DNA of 64,000 nucleotides from Aegilops tauschii subsp. strangulata (Eukaryota; Streptophyta; Magnoliopsida; Poales; Poaceae). Positions within the stretch are counted from its first letter, which is position 1; each line of letters starts with the position of its first letter. This document shows, piece by piece, positions 36,200 to 48,394 of the stretch. The position numbers and the translations under genes are program-made. The notes beneath the pieces are model-generated. The model made no database searches. It saw only the letters and a program-made list of their open reading frames with translations, and was not told the DNA's origin. The stretch spans positions 353,405,267-353,469,266 of the forward strand of contig NC_053040.3 in NCBI RefSeq assembly GCF_002575655.3. Direction: 5' to 3'.

Positions 36200-36640
36200 G
36201 TCTACCTTACCAAGTCGATTCGAATCAAATTTAGAAATATTAGCTTGCCACTTCTTTTTTAGATGGAGAGATGATGCTCGGGAGTAATGTGTTTTTACAT
36301 CCTCGTTGCGAGCGATTTACTATATGACAAATAGTTGACCCACTCAAAAACGGGAATCAAACCCAAAATGAAATACCTCGATTCAATGAAATAGCTCGTT
36401 AACCAGGTCAAAACAGTGAACTAAATCCAAAATTGAACACCTCAATCAAATAGCATGTTGTACAATATTATAGTACTCCATGAACATGTTGAAAGTCAAA
36501 TTAATGAACTTGTTTGATATACGCATATATCCGTCCATGTGTGGATTGCAGACAACATGTTCTCCAATTTAAATATTTGAATGCAAGTTTATATCGAAAC
36601 ATGGTTTATATCAGTCTTCGATGCATAAAACGCGACCTCC
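36200..36640. other. AT-rich CACTA interior
   Basis: No gene or clear repeat seen. Confidence 0.3.
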
Positions 36641-37633
36641 CCCTCTCCCGGACTCATGCTCTCTCTCTCTCCCTCTCTCTCTCGCCAACAATCTTCAATT
36701 CTGTCGCACGCATCCAACACACAAACCTTGTTGGTCCTCTCTCTTTCTCTCCATCTCTCTCTCTCTTTGTGTGTGTGCGTGGGGGGGTCTTTCTAGTTCG
36801 CATGCATATATACTCCATCTATAGGTCTCTCTCGCACACTATGTATGATTATCTAGTCCAAGCTAGATATCTTGGGTGCACTCATCGTACGCACACAAAT
36901 TCCTTGGCTCGTTGCCCGTAACTCTCTCACGCACCACTCTGTCGTCTCGGAGCTCTTCCCCCTCTCTCTCAAACTCTCCATCTACCTGGGTCACACATAC
37001 ACATGCATATCTCACTCGCCCTCGATAGGCCCATCTAAAACTCTATCTCTCTTCCTCATTCTCTCTCCATCTCACACGCACACACACACAATCTCATGCC
37101 TAGCTAGCCAAGTATGATGGTCTCTCACTCAATTGTAGGCACACGCAGTCCCCCCTATATGTATATGACTAGCTAATCTTAGTCTCCATCACAAACATGT
37201 GCATGGTCTATCTCGATTTCTCTCGGGGCATCTTTCTATCGCGCACGCACCTCCCTCGATCTCCCACCCATATAGTCCCCTCACGATCTCAAGGGGGTCT
37301 CTCTATCACAAACACACCCTCTCGCCCTCCCCATGTGTCCATGTTCTCCATGTGTCCCTCTCGACCTTTGTTCCTTGTTGGCCAGACCTCTATTGGACAT
37401 GTGCTATAGGGGTGTCTCTCTCCGTTGCAAACAATCACACACTAGCTATCTTCGTGTATCTCCTCACCTTGCTTTTCTATCTCGGAGATGCATGCGTGAT
37501 ATGTTCGCCTAAGAAACAAAAAACACACACTCTCTCTAATTTATCGTTTGTTGTCACTTTCTCTTTCACACACATACTCTTTTTGCACACTTACTCATTC
37601 TCCTTCACACGCACTTGATCCCTCTCGAATTAG

Positions 37634-37886
37634 GCACTCTCCTCAGTCCATAGCATATTGATTTACTGAAAAGTCAAACATCACAAAGTTTGACCATGTA
37701 CGTGGAGAAAAACAATTACATCTGGAACGACAAACATATACCATTAGATTCACCATGAGATGTAGTTTCGTATGATGTATCTTTGGTATTGAAGATATAA
37801 ATAACATTTGTGTAAACCTGATCAAAGTTTCCAAAGTTTGACTTCTAAAAAAATTACATGCACTGCATTATCGAGCGGATGGAATA
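37634..37886. mobile_element. Stowaway-like MITE with TTTGAC arms, copy 1
   Basis: AAAGTCAAAC...AAAGTTTGACC on the left and TCAAAGTTT...AAGTTTGACTT on the right form inverted arms; the ends resemble CTCCTCAGTCCATA and TATCGAGCGGATGGA. The boundaries are approximate. Confidence 0.6.
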
Positions 37887-38584
37887 TCTCTTTCCCCCCT
37901 CTCAGCTATCTGACGCACCACTCAGCCTTATCGGGGCTCCTCAATCTCTCTCAAACTTTATATCTCCCTGGTTCACACATACACATGTCTCGCTCGCGCT
38001 ATACATATAGACCCATCCAACACTCTCCGCCCTTGTTCTCTCTCTATGTGACACGCACCCCCCTAATAAGTACCATAATCCCTCACTCAATCATAGGCGC
38101 AAGCACTCCCCCCCTAAGTATGATTATCTCTCACTAGCCATCAGGAACACACGTATTGTCTCCTTCCATCCATACGTCTATCTCGATATCTCTCGGGGTA
38201 TCTTCTATCGCGCACACACCTTGTCACTTGATTTACCACCCATGTAGTCCCATCACGATCTCCAGGGGATCTCTCTATGACAAACATACACTCTCTCCTC
38301 CCCATGTCTGCATTTTCTCCATACGTATCTCTCGACCTCTCTCCCTTGTTTGTCAGACCCCTCTTGGCCACGTGCTAGGGGTCTTGCTCTCTCGGTTGCA
38401 AACAACCACACACTATCTCCTCACCTTGCTTCCGTTGTCGAAGATGCATCTGTGATATGTTTGCATAAGACACACATGTTTTTTCTCGACTTTTATCGAG
38501 TGTTGTCCATGTCTCTTTCACACACGTACACACACTTTTTTCACTCACTCTTTCTATCTCTCTCTCTCTCTCTCTAGTCAGGGA

Positions 38585-38832
38585 CTCTCTCACGTCCATA
38601 AGCATATGGATGTTTTGGAAAGTCAAACCTCAGAAAAGTTTGACCAGGTATATGTGGAGAAAAACATTTACATCTGGAAAGATCATTAGATTCATCACAA
38701 CATGTACTTACTTCATACTATCATTTATCTTTGGTATTGTAGATATAAGTAATTTCTTTATAAACTTGGTCAAAGTTTCAAAAGTTTGACTTTTAAAAAA
38801 ATGTTGGAACTACATTATCGAACGGAGGGAGT
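38585..38832. mobile_element. Stowaway-like MITE with TTTGAC arms, copy 2
   Basis: Diverged copy of the 37634 element; the right end keeps CGAACGGAGGGAGTA, a typical Stowaway terminus with a TA flank. Confidence 0.65.
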
Positions 38833-40636
38833 AGCTCTTTCTCTCTCTCTCTCTCTGCTATCTCTCACGGGCCTCCCCTCTCACACGAACACTCTATACC
38901 GACAGATTATACGCTCACTGTGTCAGCGTATAGCTCCGTATATTGTTCAGTTGACCGGTCAACCAGTCCACATGCTGCCTTGTTAGCTCGTGTTATGTAT
39001 CTTCGTGTGGTGGCCCATGTGGCAGTGGGTGAAAATAAGTAAACTAGAGGCCCATCTGACACGCGGTGAAGTAAACAAAGTTGAAACCACTCGGGGTAGC
39101 ACCCTGCACGCTAGTAAATTGAGGGCGCATTGAGGACACACTTCTTCCGCGTGGAGGACGCACTCGCGCACAATTCACCAATGCGCAGCAGCATGCACAG
39201 AAGGACGCACTCGCGCACTCGCGCACACCCAGCACACAACACACACCAGCACACGTGTACACCGGCATCACCGCCGGTTGAGATGGACGGCGAGGCAGCC
39301 AACAAGCAGAGGCGGCTCGAGCCAAAAAACCGCATCCGGCGAGCCTGGACTTCATCAGCAGCTTCCCCGACGACATGCTGCTCGTCATCATCGGCCTCCT
39401 CCCCACCAAATCTGCCGTGCGGACCGCCCTGCTCTCCCGGCAGTGGCGCCCCCTCTGGCGCCGCGTCCCCCTCAACCTCACCGTCGACAGCTGCCTCTGC
39501 GATGGGGATTGCAAATGCATGGCCGCAGTCTCCAAGATCCTTTCATCGCACCCTGGGCCAGCTAGACGCCTTGACATCCCCATGTTCAGTACCAACTGCA
39601 AGGTCCAACCCAAGTTCGACGAGTGGTTCTTATCCCCCGCCCTAGATCAGCTCGAGGAGCTCAGCTTTGAAGCTGGACGATGTCGCTCTCTGCCGCCGTC
39701 CGCGCTCCGCCTCGCGCCAACGCTGCGCCGCGCCAGCTTCAGCTCCTGCTATCTTCCCCAGATTAATGCCGCGCCCACCCTTCTTCTCCCTCAACTCAAG
39801 CAGCTCGACCTCTTCGACGTTGTCATCTCGAAGAAGGCTATGGAGCACCTGCTCCGCAACTGTACTGCACTCGAGTACCTTCGTATTGAGCAGATCCACG
39901 GGTTCATTAGCCTCCACATCGCCTCGACGAATCTCCGATGGATTTATGTGTCTTGGTGGCCCCGCAACAAGACATCAATTGGGAAGAGATCACTCCAGCT
40001 GTTCCATGTTATGGTCATTGAGAATGCACCTTTCCTTGAGAAATTGCTTGTATCGGATCTAGAAGGTCCAACAAAAATCAGGGTCATTGACGCGCCGAAA
40101 TTGACAGCGTTGGTGCACTCGTCTGCCAAATTCTCTGAACTCTTTATTGGATCCGTAATCATTTAGGTACATCACTCATCTTCTTCTCCGTCTTCTTGAA
40201 ATTCACATTTTTAAATTTCTTCTTGATGTATTTACGACCATCTTCCAGAAAATGATTCCCACAAGCTTGACCCAGTCTATGCGCACAGTGAAGATCTTGG
40301 CGATAAAATCTATCGGCCCCAATCTGGATCAAGTTGTTGGATTCCTTACATGCTTTCCGTGCACGGAGAAGCTACTCATCGAGGTGAAACTTCTTTCCTA
40401 TTAGTAAACGGTAATCACAACGTAGCTCAAATTTTCGTATTTTTCCCAAATTACGATGACAAGTGTAGTGTTCAAAACTGCATCTACGCACTGCACCGAA
40501 AGAAATGTTTTTAGTATTTTCTCACGTGATCACCTGCATCGTTTTTTTGTTGTACTACTATAGTAGCCTAGGCTAGTCATAGTGGAAAGTAACTTAGACT
40601 ACTCCAGTAACTCTATGGTTACCCTAAGAGCAAGTA

Positions 40637-40844
40637 CTACCTCCGTCCTGGTTTACTCTTCCTATTTTGTAGTATCAAAATTTGACCATAGATTTAACTG
40701 ACAAAATGTTAATGCATGTCACTAAGAACTATATCGTTGGATTCGTATTTGAACATAATTTCAAATGGTGTAATTTTTAGTGACATGCATTGGCATTTTC
40801 TTACATAAATATATGATCAAAATTTTATACTAAATAAGAGGTAG
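40637..40844. mobile_element. Stowaway-like MITE in intron 2 of the F-box pseudogene
   Basis: Left end CTACCTCCGTCCTGG and right end AAGAGGTAG, flanked by TA at 40635-40636 and 40845-40846; interior has AAATTTGACCATAG and ATGATCAAAATTTT arms. 208 bp. Confidence 0.85.
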
Positions 40845-40863
40845 TACAAAAGTGGGCTATAAC

Positions 40864-41215
40864 GGCCCTCCACTATGTAGGCCAAAACACATGCCAAATT
40901 CACTTGTGATGCATTTGGCATCGATGCCCCTCCATTGCTCACCTGGTGCCCCAATCTGGATCACCTACTCTGCTCCGGCGCCAAATTAACTCACGCAATG
41001 AAAAAACACTTGCGTGGGAGAGAGAGAGGACTGAGGCAATAAAAAAACACTTGTTTGGGAGAGTGAGAGGCTGGTGTAGTTGGTTTGATTGATTTGTTTA
41101 TACATGTGGGTCTGTGTGCACAGCGGTGCCAACTCTCTCACATCGCGAGAGCGGTGCCAAAATCTTTTGATTTGACATCGATGCGTATTATGGCATCGGC
41201 CACATAGTGGAAGGC
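40864..41215. mobile_element. Possible MITE with CCACTATGT(A/G)GGCC ends
   Basis: GGCCCTCCACTATGTAGGCC at 40864 and the complement of GGCCACATAGTGGAAGGC at 41198-41215 are inverted. No TSD could be settled; class unknown. Confidence 0.5.
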
Positions 41216-41706
41216 AACAAATGCCCAAGCTCTTCACGTACTCCTAGGTAAATGAGAGGAAAGAGAAAGAGAGAGAGAGAGTGAAAAAATATCACTAGCC
41301 AGCCAACCCTATCGTATGAGCGAATGATATTGGTACCTCTTGATGACACGGCAATCTTATACAGCCAACTGCACTAATATGTTCTCTTCTTTTGCAGATA
41401 AAAAAAGACCCGAAAGTGAAAAATGTGCTGCACTATAACAATCTCATTGAATGCCTTGATCTCCATCTTACAGAAATTGATTTGATCGACTACCGAGGCA
41501 GCACATCTAAGATTAAATTGGCCAGGTTCTTTGTTCTGGAGGCAAGTGTGCTCAAGGTAACGAGGTTTGGCGTTCTCTGGCGCAACAATGAATGGCGTGC
41601 TGATCACCACAAGCGTCTAAGCCTAAATGACAAAGTCTCCGCAGAAGCTGAATTTGTTTTTGAAACATCAAGTGGCCAGAGACTCGAAAACTTATTTGCC
41701 CATTAG

Positions 41707-42820
41707 TGACTTGTCAGGGCGGTGGATTTTAGTTTGTACGATAATGCTGCATCCACCTAAAGTAACGAAAGTTCTTACGTAAACTTCCTAGTAATTCCCT
41801 CTTCGTAGGTGCAACATTACTCCTAACATTTGTAATATCAGTTTGAAACTTGTAATATTGCCGTGTCCTATTCCTGCGTTTTCAAAATCCTGCGAATCAA
41901 ACAGGTCCTGAGTTGGTGATGATGTTGTGCCTGCCATCTTTCACCAATAGCCGTCGGATCTAGATCTGACGCATACAAACCAAACTTCTCCAGTTTTGCA
42001 AAAAGATGCCCGCACTTGTTCCCTATTTACAAACAACTCCTTGTCTCTCACAATCAGCTTTATCTCCTCCCCACCACATCTAGAAGGCCATGGAAAAATA
42101 TGGCGCGATGGTCGCTGCCGACGCCATCCACCCCCCAATCTTGGTGTTCCATGCAATGCACGGGCATCTACGCATGGGAAATTATGTCGAACACGGCTAG
42201 TTGTAAGCAGGCTAGGTCTACAGCCATGATGATAGTGACTGCAGACGGTGAGGCTGACTATGGTATGCCGAACACGGCGCCTATACTCAAGTGTCATCTC
42301 CGGCGTAGGGTCTTGTCACTTCACTGTGAGGAGAAGCACGTAATAATTTGACCAACGGGTAGTACAGTGCTACTACATTGGTAGTACTACTACTACTAGT
42401 ACTAGCACCACCGTCTGGATTTAGTAGTACTACCACGTCCATCTGGATTTAGTATTTGACTAGCAATATCTAGTAATGCATGTCACAAAAAATGTACTAC
42501 TCCCTCTGTAAATAAATACATGGTGTATTGTTTTATTCCTATCGGCGAGGTAACTTAATGTCTTTTTGCTACTTAATAGGATTACATGCAATGAACTAAC
42601 CACCGCATGTGATGTTTGGTAGTCTCAAGTCATTGAAAGCATGCACGGGCACGGAGGGGGACGCAGCTTCATTGACTTACTGCACCTGCCTCTGGGTGTA
42701 TGACACGTGGGTCCAACGAGTGGCTGGCCAACCTGTCATACAGCCAAAGGCAGGTACAGTAGAGGGGCGAGGAGTAGATGGCCAACACGCACGTGAATTC
42801 AACGCGGTCTGCACTTCTCA
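41707..42820. other. Spacer between cargo genes
   Basis: No supported gene. A half-Stowaway end (CTACTCCCTCTGTAAATAAA) occurs at about 42498. A short word (CTGGATTTAGTA) is repeated at 42415 and 42441. The last 200 bp are probably the promoter of the 42927 gene. Confidence 0.35.
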
Positions 42821-42827
42821 TATAAAG
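42821..42827 (+). promoter_or_regulatory. TATA box of the 189-residue gene
   Basis: TATAAAG lies 106 bp upstream of the ATG and is followed by a C-rich leader. Confidence 0.6.
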
Positions 42828-42926
42828 GCTCCCGCTAGTCCAATCTACGAAATCCTACGCACCTACGCACCCAAGGGCAAGAGTGATCACTCCAATCACA
42901 AGATCAGTTGACTAGAAGCTAGACCC

Positions 42927-43496
42927 ATGGAGGCGATGAGCGCGAGCATCAGCCGGCTATGCCAGATGGTCCACGATGCCGGCCTGCGGCCCGGCACCGA
43001 GGAACGTCTCCAGGTAGTGCTTGAGGCCGACAGGGCGAGGGGCCGCTTGGACGACAGCTTCGTCTCCTTGTTCGACGAGGTCCTCGTCGGCTTCCTCGAC
43101 AAGTTCACCGTCATCAAGAAGCTCGCGAACGACCTTGAGGTACACCTCCAGCCCACGCGCCCAGGCTCTGTGATGCCTGCCACCCTCAACGGCCTCTATG
43201 GTGACAACCTCTTCGACGCACTGGTGGCCTTGCGACTGCGCGCCGTCGCGCCGGAGAATGTCCACCTCGAGGTCGCGCTCGCCACGCAGCGCCTGGCGCA
43301 TCAAGACACCATCGACATAATCACCCACGTCTATGCACAAATTGTCCACAAGGACTACTACACGAAAGAGGAGGACGATAGGACGCTGGCCTTCTTGGAC
43401 CGCAGGGCAACCTTGGACGGCATTGTTCAGAAGCACGTTGAGCTTGCCGCCAACGCCGCTGCTCCTCACACGTCGGTTGGTGACCCGGTGCGCTAG
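42927..43496 (+). CDS. Unrecognised intact 189-residue protein carried by the CACTA
   Basis: A single uninterrupted frame from an ATG in a good context (ACCCATGGAGG) to TAG at 43494-43496. Codon third positions are strongly G/C, as in grass genes, and there is a TATA box 106 bp upstream. The protein is soluble and mostly helical-looking: MEAMSASISRLCQMVHDAGL, then acidic-hydrophobic SFVSLFDEVLVGFLDKFTVI, a central LYGDNLFDALVALRLRAVAP, and HQDTIDIITHVYAQIVHKDY near the end. No signal peptide, membrane segment or family motif is recognised, so no function is proposed. It differs from its neighbours in having no disabling mutation, although it lies inside a transposon. Confidence 0.65.
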   Translation: MEAMSASISRLCQMVHDAGLRPGTEERLQVVLEADRARGRLDDSFVSLFDEVLVGFLDKFTVIKKLANDLEVHLQPTRPGSVMPATLNGLYGDNLFDALVALRLRAVAPENVHLEVALATQRLAHQDTIDIITHVYAQIVHKDYYTKEEDDRTLAFLDRRATLDGIVQKHVELAANAAAPHTSVGDPVR

Positions 43497-44642
43497 GGCG
43501 TGAGGATGTCGTTGATGGATCCGTATGTATCTTTATCTTTCCGTCAAATCCATGTAGTAGTATATGGTACTACTAGTAATTATCTTACCTTTCGCATCAA
43601 CTTCATAATTTTCCTACGTACTCCATGCATGAACCGCGCCAGAACCAAACTTCTCATTACTCTAGGGAAAATCATTATTTCTATCTATCGGTCGCCCCAT
43701 GGAGTAGAACCAAATTTTACAAGTTACAAGTTCAAAAGGAAAAGCCTGCCATGTTCGCGTCGCACCCCCACACAGTTTGTCCGGCACACCGCTCAAGGGG
43801 GAATGCGTGCTGTGTTGCATTTTCACTTACAAGTGGGACCGCAGTTGAGCAAACCGACTATCGGCAAACCCCCACCCCGCCCACCACACGATGGCTGAGA
43901 AAACAGGAGGGAGAAGAGATGGCTGTAGCTAGCACGGACTCCAAGAAAATTGGTGTCGGATGGGACTCGTGTGGGTGGCGTGTGCCGTACTGCTAGACAT
44001 GAATGCTAGTTATGGCCCATGCCACCCCACTATATCAAGGTGCTGGTTACTCCACTATATCGAGTACGTAGAACAAATTTCCTGGAGTCCGTGCTCAGCC
44101 CTCCTCTATCTCTCTTCTCAGCCAGCCAGCAGACGCGCAGAGCCCATCATCTGTTTGCTCATATGCGGTCCCACATGTCAGTGAAAACGCAAGAGGACCC
44201 ACTGAACCTGCACATCTTTCACCTCGACGTGCTGGTGATGAAAAACAAATCCAATAAAGATCTTCGGTGGCCGCTTTTGGAGTTACTCAAGAGTAGTAAG
44301 ATTCTATTTACAGTTTAACCCAAGATGCACATCACGTGGCTTCAACTACCACTCTATTTTATTGCATGACACGACCTGGATGCTGGATGTCCCACGTGTC
44401 GGCAGAAGGAGGAAGAACTCGACCAAATCTTCGGTTGTGCTCTCAGATTAGACTAGTTGTTCTAACTAAAAAAATTATTGTGTAGAATGGATGCAAGTTT
44501 TGGTATTGGGAAGAAGAGTACAATGATATATTGATAGAGCGCAATTTAGTAGATGTTCTAGCACTTTTAGCTAGCATAGAGGCTAGAGATGAGACTAGTG
44601 CACTTGTTGATAGAATAGAGGCTAGACACGTCTACTTCTTTA
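43497..44642. other. Spacer after the 189-residue gene
   Basis: 3' flank; no coding region with a recognised motif. I see no clear mobile-element ends. Confidence 0.3.
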
Positions 44643-44830
44643 CACGAAGAGGCGCCCCGGCCTACACGTCCTTTCGGAAATTGTACAAAAGGACTCGCCG
44701 TTATCTCACTGACATGTTGGAACGGGACCACATGTCAACGAAACATGGTGTGTAATTTCTCATGCAAAATGCGATCTAGCCGCGTTGGCCCGAGGTGCCG
44801 CATTAGTTATCGACCTTTATTTTTTAACAT
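44643..44830 (+). repeat. Direct repeat, copy 1 (about 190 bp)
   Basis: Begins CACGAAGAGGCGCCCCGGCC and continues through CCTTTCGGAAATTGTAC to CGACCTTTATTTTTTAA. It recurs in the same orientation at 47887, 3,244 bp further on, with about 5-7% difference. Confidence 0.92.
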
Positions 44831-46360
44831 ACAATCTGAGTGGATAGCTCCTGTGGTCATCACACGTGAGCGGATATATAGGTGGGCTAGGTGGGCAGGC
44901 GGCAACAATCTAAGTGCTAAAAGAGTTGATCTCGAAAAAAGAGTTGATCCAATGCTTGGTTTTGTTTGGATTTTCCAACTATGACCATTGGATAGAGTGA
45001 ATCAATGGCTTACGTTCAAACTTATTCTCATACTATAGAATGGTATAGGAACGTGGAGAGATTTGGTTGATTTTATATGTTCTTCCACTCCGAGGTTTGT
45101 AGCTCCTTCTCGGTCGTCGGGAATCTATGTTCTTCCACTCTTTCGTTTAAGACATGAGCTTTGTTCATCCTGTTGCCGACAGGCGGGACATCTATATGCC
45201 TCCATTTTACAAAATCATACTATATGCCTCCATGACACGCGGGACATCTAGCATCAAGGTCACGTGTCATGCAAGAAAATTGAGATATGCAGTGCGTAAG
45301 TGAGTCGTGCACTTCGATGGCACCTAGTACTACGCAATATTTTTTTCTCCTCGATGGCACGTGAATAGTGCATGTAGAGCACGGGATGGTAGCCATGGAC
45401 ATGGTCGGCCCTTTTTGAAGAGAGTACTAATAAATAACTTTGATGTGTCCCGTCAACTCGCAGAACGACGAGAAGCTTGCTTACTACGCCTTCTCCCTCG
45501 CCAACGCGTGTGCGGTGGCTCGCGGCACGAGGAGAAACTTTTGCTTACAAGCGGTGGACGTGCAGCAGTTCATTTGGTGTCAGATTGCCAGAAGTACTAC
45601 TGTATTACCATCATTATTGTTCGACTTCCGGAAGAGGAGAAGAGCCAAGTGCAAGGTCACCTACTAACCTAGTACAGTACTAGTACTATAGCCAAAGCTG
45701 GTCCACCTTTTTAGAGCATGGTTAATAAATATAGGCGGCTCTTGCAGCAGCACATCATTTAGATCAAGTACTCTCTTCGTAGGAACAAAGCAAGTGAAAC
45801 AAAAGTTGGAGTGGATGCTAGATTGCCAATTAAAACATGATTACATAGGAAAAAAATCCTATAGCATTCTATCCTATGAATCAAACGACCAATGTAGGAA
45901 ACTTATGAGGGGGGTCTCTCCAATAGTGTTACTGGGCTCGCACCTAGCATCACGGTGGTCGAACTTGGAGTCATTCATCTGGTACACGTGGCATCTCAGA
46001 TCTGGACACAAGGTGACGCGACCTCTCACTTCCTCCGCCATTTGAAGCAGCGCGCCGGTGGAGGGCTAGCATACTCCAATATTAGGTTGGCTCTATGTGA
46101 TGTGGCAACTTCATATACTAATCGGATGCTGGCTATACTACTACGGTACTCACACTCCAAGAAGTGACTCGAAAACCATTCATAAATTGAGTCTATGACA
46201 TGCAATTGCAACTGAAATGTACCATTCATTAAATACAACAAGTCATCAACACACAACGACAATGAGGATACATGTTGGATTATAGATTATTTCCAACAAA
46301 ACATTCTAGCAAATACTAAAGTTTTCATCACACAAAAAATAACAAGCAATGAAATGAACT
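44831..46360. other. Spacer with a possible exon fragment
   Basis: Around 45463-45667 a frame reads NDEKLAYYAFSLANACAVARG directly after a CAG acceptor-like triplet, and the adjacent frame reads DCQKYYC and RLPEEEKSQV. This could be a decayed captured exon, family unknown. Otherwise nothing recognised. Confidence 0.3.
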
Positions 46361-47753
46361 TCAACTCAACCAATCCTCGGCGTTGGAAACGCTTGCTTTG
46401 AACCATAGGTGCTCTAGGAAGGGCCAGCTATTGTCAATATCGAGAGCAACGCAGGACTGATCATCCAGGCTGAAGCGGCATATATCAAGACCAGGGTAGG
46501 GAACCACCAAAATGTCCGAGGTATAGATACAATTGCTTCTCATAAATGGTAGTAATGTTGTGTCAACAGCCGCTGGATCGCCTTTCACCATCATTGGATA
46601 GTTTGGTCCAAGGAAGAGCGAGTTTGCTCCAAGACTATCAATACTGAACCAGGGAGAAGGTGTTGGTGCTAGCACACTAGTATCCGTCCTGAATACCATG
46701 CAACGGGTGTTGGAATAGGTCAGGAGAGGGCGACCATGGGAGACAACACCTGCTTCCTCAGTAGTAACAGTCTGAGTGCACTATATACAGACAAGAAGAG
46801 GTGATCCATCGGAATTAGTTTCCACGCGCCACTAAGTATATAAGTTCTGCTCCTCCTCATGCTCGTGATCATCACCATCGTCATCTCCCCCTTGCTTATA
46901 AATTTTTTCAAGTATAGGTGGTGGAATGTTCATAGGACATTGGAAACACAAGAAGAAGGTTAATTAGTAAAGGGAAACTTGCTAACCCGCATGCATGTGG
47001 ATGAAACAATTATAATTATGGTGGAAGACAAACGTACCAAAATCATAAGGATTCCATGCAAGTGCCACGAATGATGGCAGCAAACACAAGATCCTCGTAT
47101 TCAATTGCATCACAGTACACATCCGTGTATAGAAACTGATTTTTGAGCAATATCCATCCAGTCGAACCACGAAGGACGGCAACAAGCTTGTCGAAGATAG
47201 CAACAACTTGATAGTTCTTGTAATTCCAAGAGCGGTTGGGAACTCGACAAATTGCTATCTTCAGTAGACGACAGTCACCATGATCGTATTTGAACGTACG
47301 TAGATCATCTGTGTGCTCAACCTCAGGGCACTCGGAGATTTTTGGAAGTGGAATCCGCTGACGAGTGTACACATTCACAAGTTCCCACTCGCAATTGTAT
47401 CCAATATAAACAACCCAATCTCCATTTGCGCCAGCCCAGGACTTACCCTTAAGTGATGGCATCTTGACATCACACGTATCATTATCAAGCGGCATCAACT
47501 TGCACAAGGCGAGGCCTTCGTCGTCCGCGCCCATGCGAACATGCTTATAACGAAGAAGATAGGGGAGATCAAACCGCTCCTGGACCCTTGGGTTCCTTGT
47601 AATGATGTTATTAGTTGAGTCAAGAATGTTCTTGAACGAACCTGCCATGCTAGCCGAGGTGATGACATCGCACCAATCAATGAGTTCCCCCACCACGTCA
47701 TCTTTCAGATCGGGGCAAGAATAACGGGGTCGTTTCCGGCTTGTTCCCTCCAT
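46361..47753 (-). pseudogene. DUF295/F-box-related pseudogene
   Basis: From ATG 47753 the reverse strand encodes MEGTSRKRPRYSCPDLKDDV, then LPYLLRYKHVRMG, WVVYIGYNCEWELVN, IPLPKISECPEVEH and YEDLVFAAI, resembling grass DUF295-type (F-box associated) proteins. The frame breaks at about 47065, where the other frame continues LAWNPYDFG before a GTACGT donor. A second exon (from about 46950) reads MNIPPPILEKIYKQGGDDD, has stops after NLYT and VCI, then continues in the same frame as MVFRTDTSVLAPTPSPWFS and SRPFLEHLWF-like residues to the stop at 46361. The expected AG acceptor is not visible. Three or more lesions make it a pseudogene. Confidence 0.7.
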
Positions 47754-47886
47754 GGAGAAGACGATCGAACAATGGCAGAAGGAAGGGTGAAGGCAAATGG
47801 AGGAGGGAGGAAGAGCGTGCGACAGCAGTTCCAAATCAAGAGGGAAAGGCGAAGAGTCGGTGGAGGGTTGCCAGTTTGCCACGGTA

Positions 47887-48075
47887 CACGAAGAGGCGCC
47901 CCGGCCTACACGTCCTTTCGGAAATTGTACAAAAGGACTTGCCATCGTCTCACTGACATGTTGGAACGGGACGACATGTCAATGAAACATGGTGTGTAAT
48001 TTCTCGTGCAAAATGCGATCTGGCCGCGTTGGCCCGAGGTGCCGCATTATTTCTCGACTTTATTTTTTTAATGGC
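47887..48075 (+). repeat. Direct repeat, copy 2 (about 190 bp)
   Basis: Second copy of the 44643 repeat. The pair encloses the DUF295-type pseudogene and the 45.4-kb exon-like piece. Confidence 0.92.
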
Positions 48076-48394
48076 GTGCCGTTCAGTTTTGAAGCACGAC
48101 TGACTGGTACTATTTGCAGAGAAAATATAAACTACTCTACCACTACTCCACCTCTAGTACTAGTAGTATATAGGCTGGAGCTTCAGAGCTTTCTTGCTAA
48201 GGGCTGCCCACTTGCTTCTCACACTATCACCCTCTCTCCAGATCTAAAAAAGACGGCCTCTCTCTCCCTCCTCACCGGTGGTCACAGATCCGCCGGGGAA
48301 GAAAAGGACGTGCAGCGTTGACGCACTAGCCGTCGGCGAGCGAGGTCACGCACTGACGACAAGGTCGTCCTCTCAGACCTAGCGCCCGCGCGGG

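Larger units (their letters stand above)
36640..38880. repeat. CT-rich low-complexity region, degenerate duplication of about 1 kb
   Basis: Long CTCTCTCT and CACACACA runs. Matching landmarks such as CTATCTCGATTTCTCTCGGG (37206) and CTATCTCGATATCTCTCGGG (38178), and the MITE copies at about 37634 and 38590, are 955-985 bp apart, so the block was duplicated in tandem and diverged. Open frames here are low-complexity and not genes. Confidence 0.8.
39283..41706 (+). pseudogene. F-box/LRR/FBD protein gene inside the CACTA, disabled
   Basis: Three exon-like parts: 39283-40166, 40249-40382 and 41398-41706, with introns starting GT and ending AG. After MDGEAANKQRRLEPK a one-base loss in an A-run near 39325 shifts the frame; the F-box follows (FPDDMLLVIIGLLPTKSAVR, then LSRQWRPLWRRVPLNL), then leucine-rich segments, then an FBD-type C-terminus (LIECLDLHLTEIDLIDYRG to a stop at 41704-41706). 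The last codon of exon 1 is TAG just before the donor GT, probably from CAG. F-box/FBD proteins are substrate adaptors of SCF ubiquitin ligases. Translation from the internal ATG at 39375 could still give a 263-residue truncated protein. Codon use is GC-rich, as in a host gene. Confidence 0.85.

Noticed and set aside
36514..38577. Ser/Leu-rich frames in the CT-rich block
   Set aside because: Low-complexity translation of CTCTCT runs, present in several frames.
47754..47945. N-terminal extension of the DUF295-type pseudogene
   Set aside because: The extra 64 codons run into the 190-bp direct repeat and have no family resemblance; the ATG at 47753 starts the recognisable protein.
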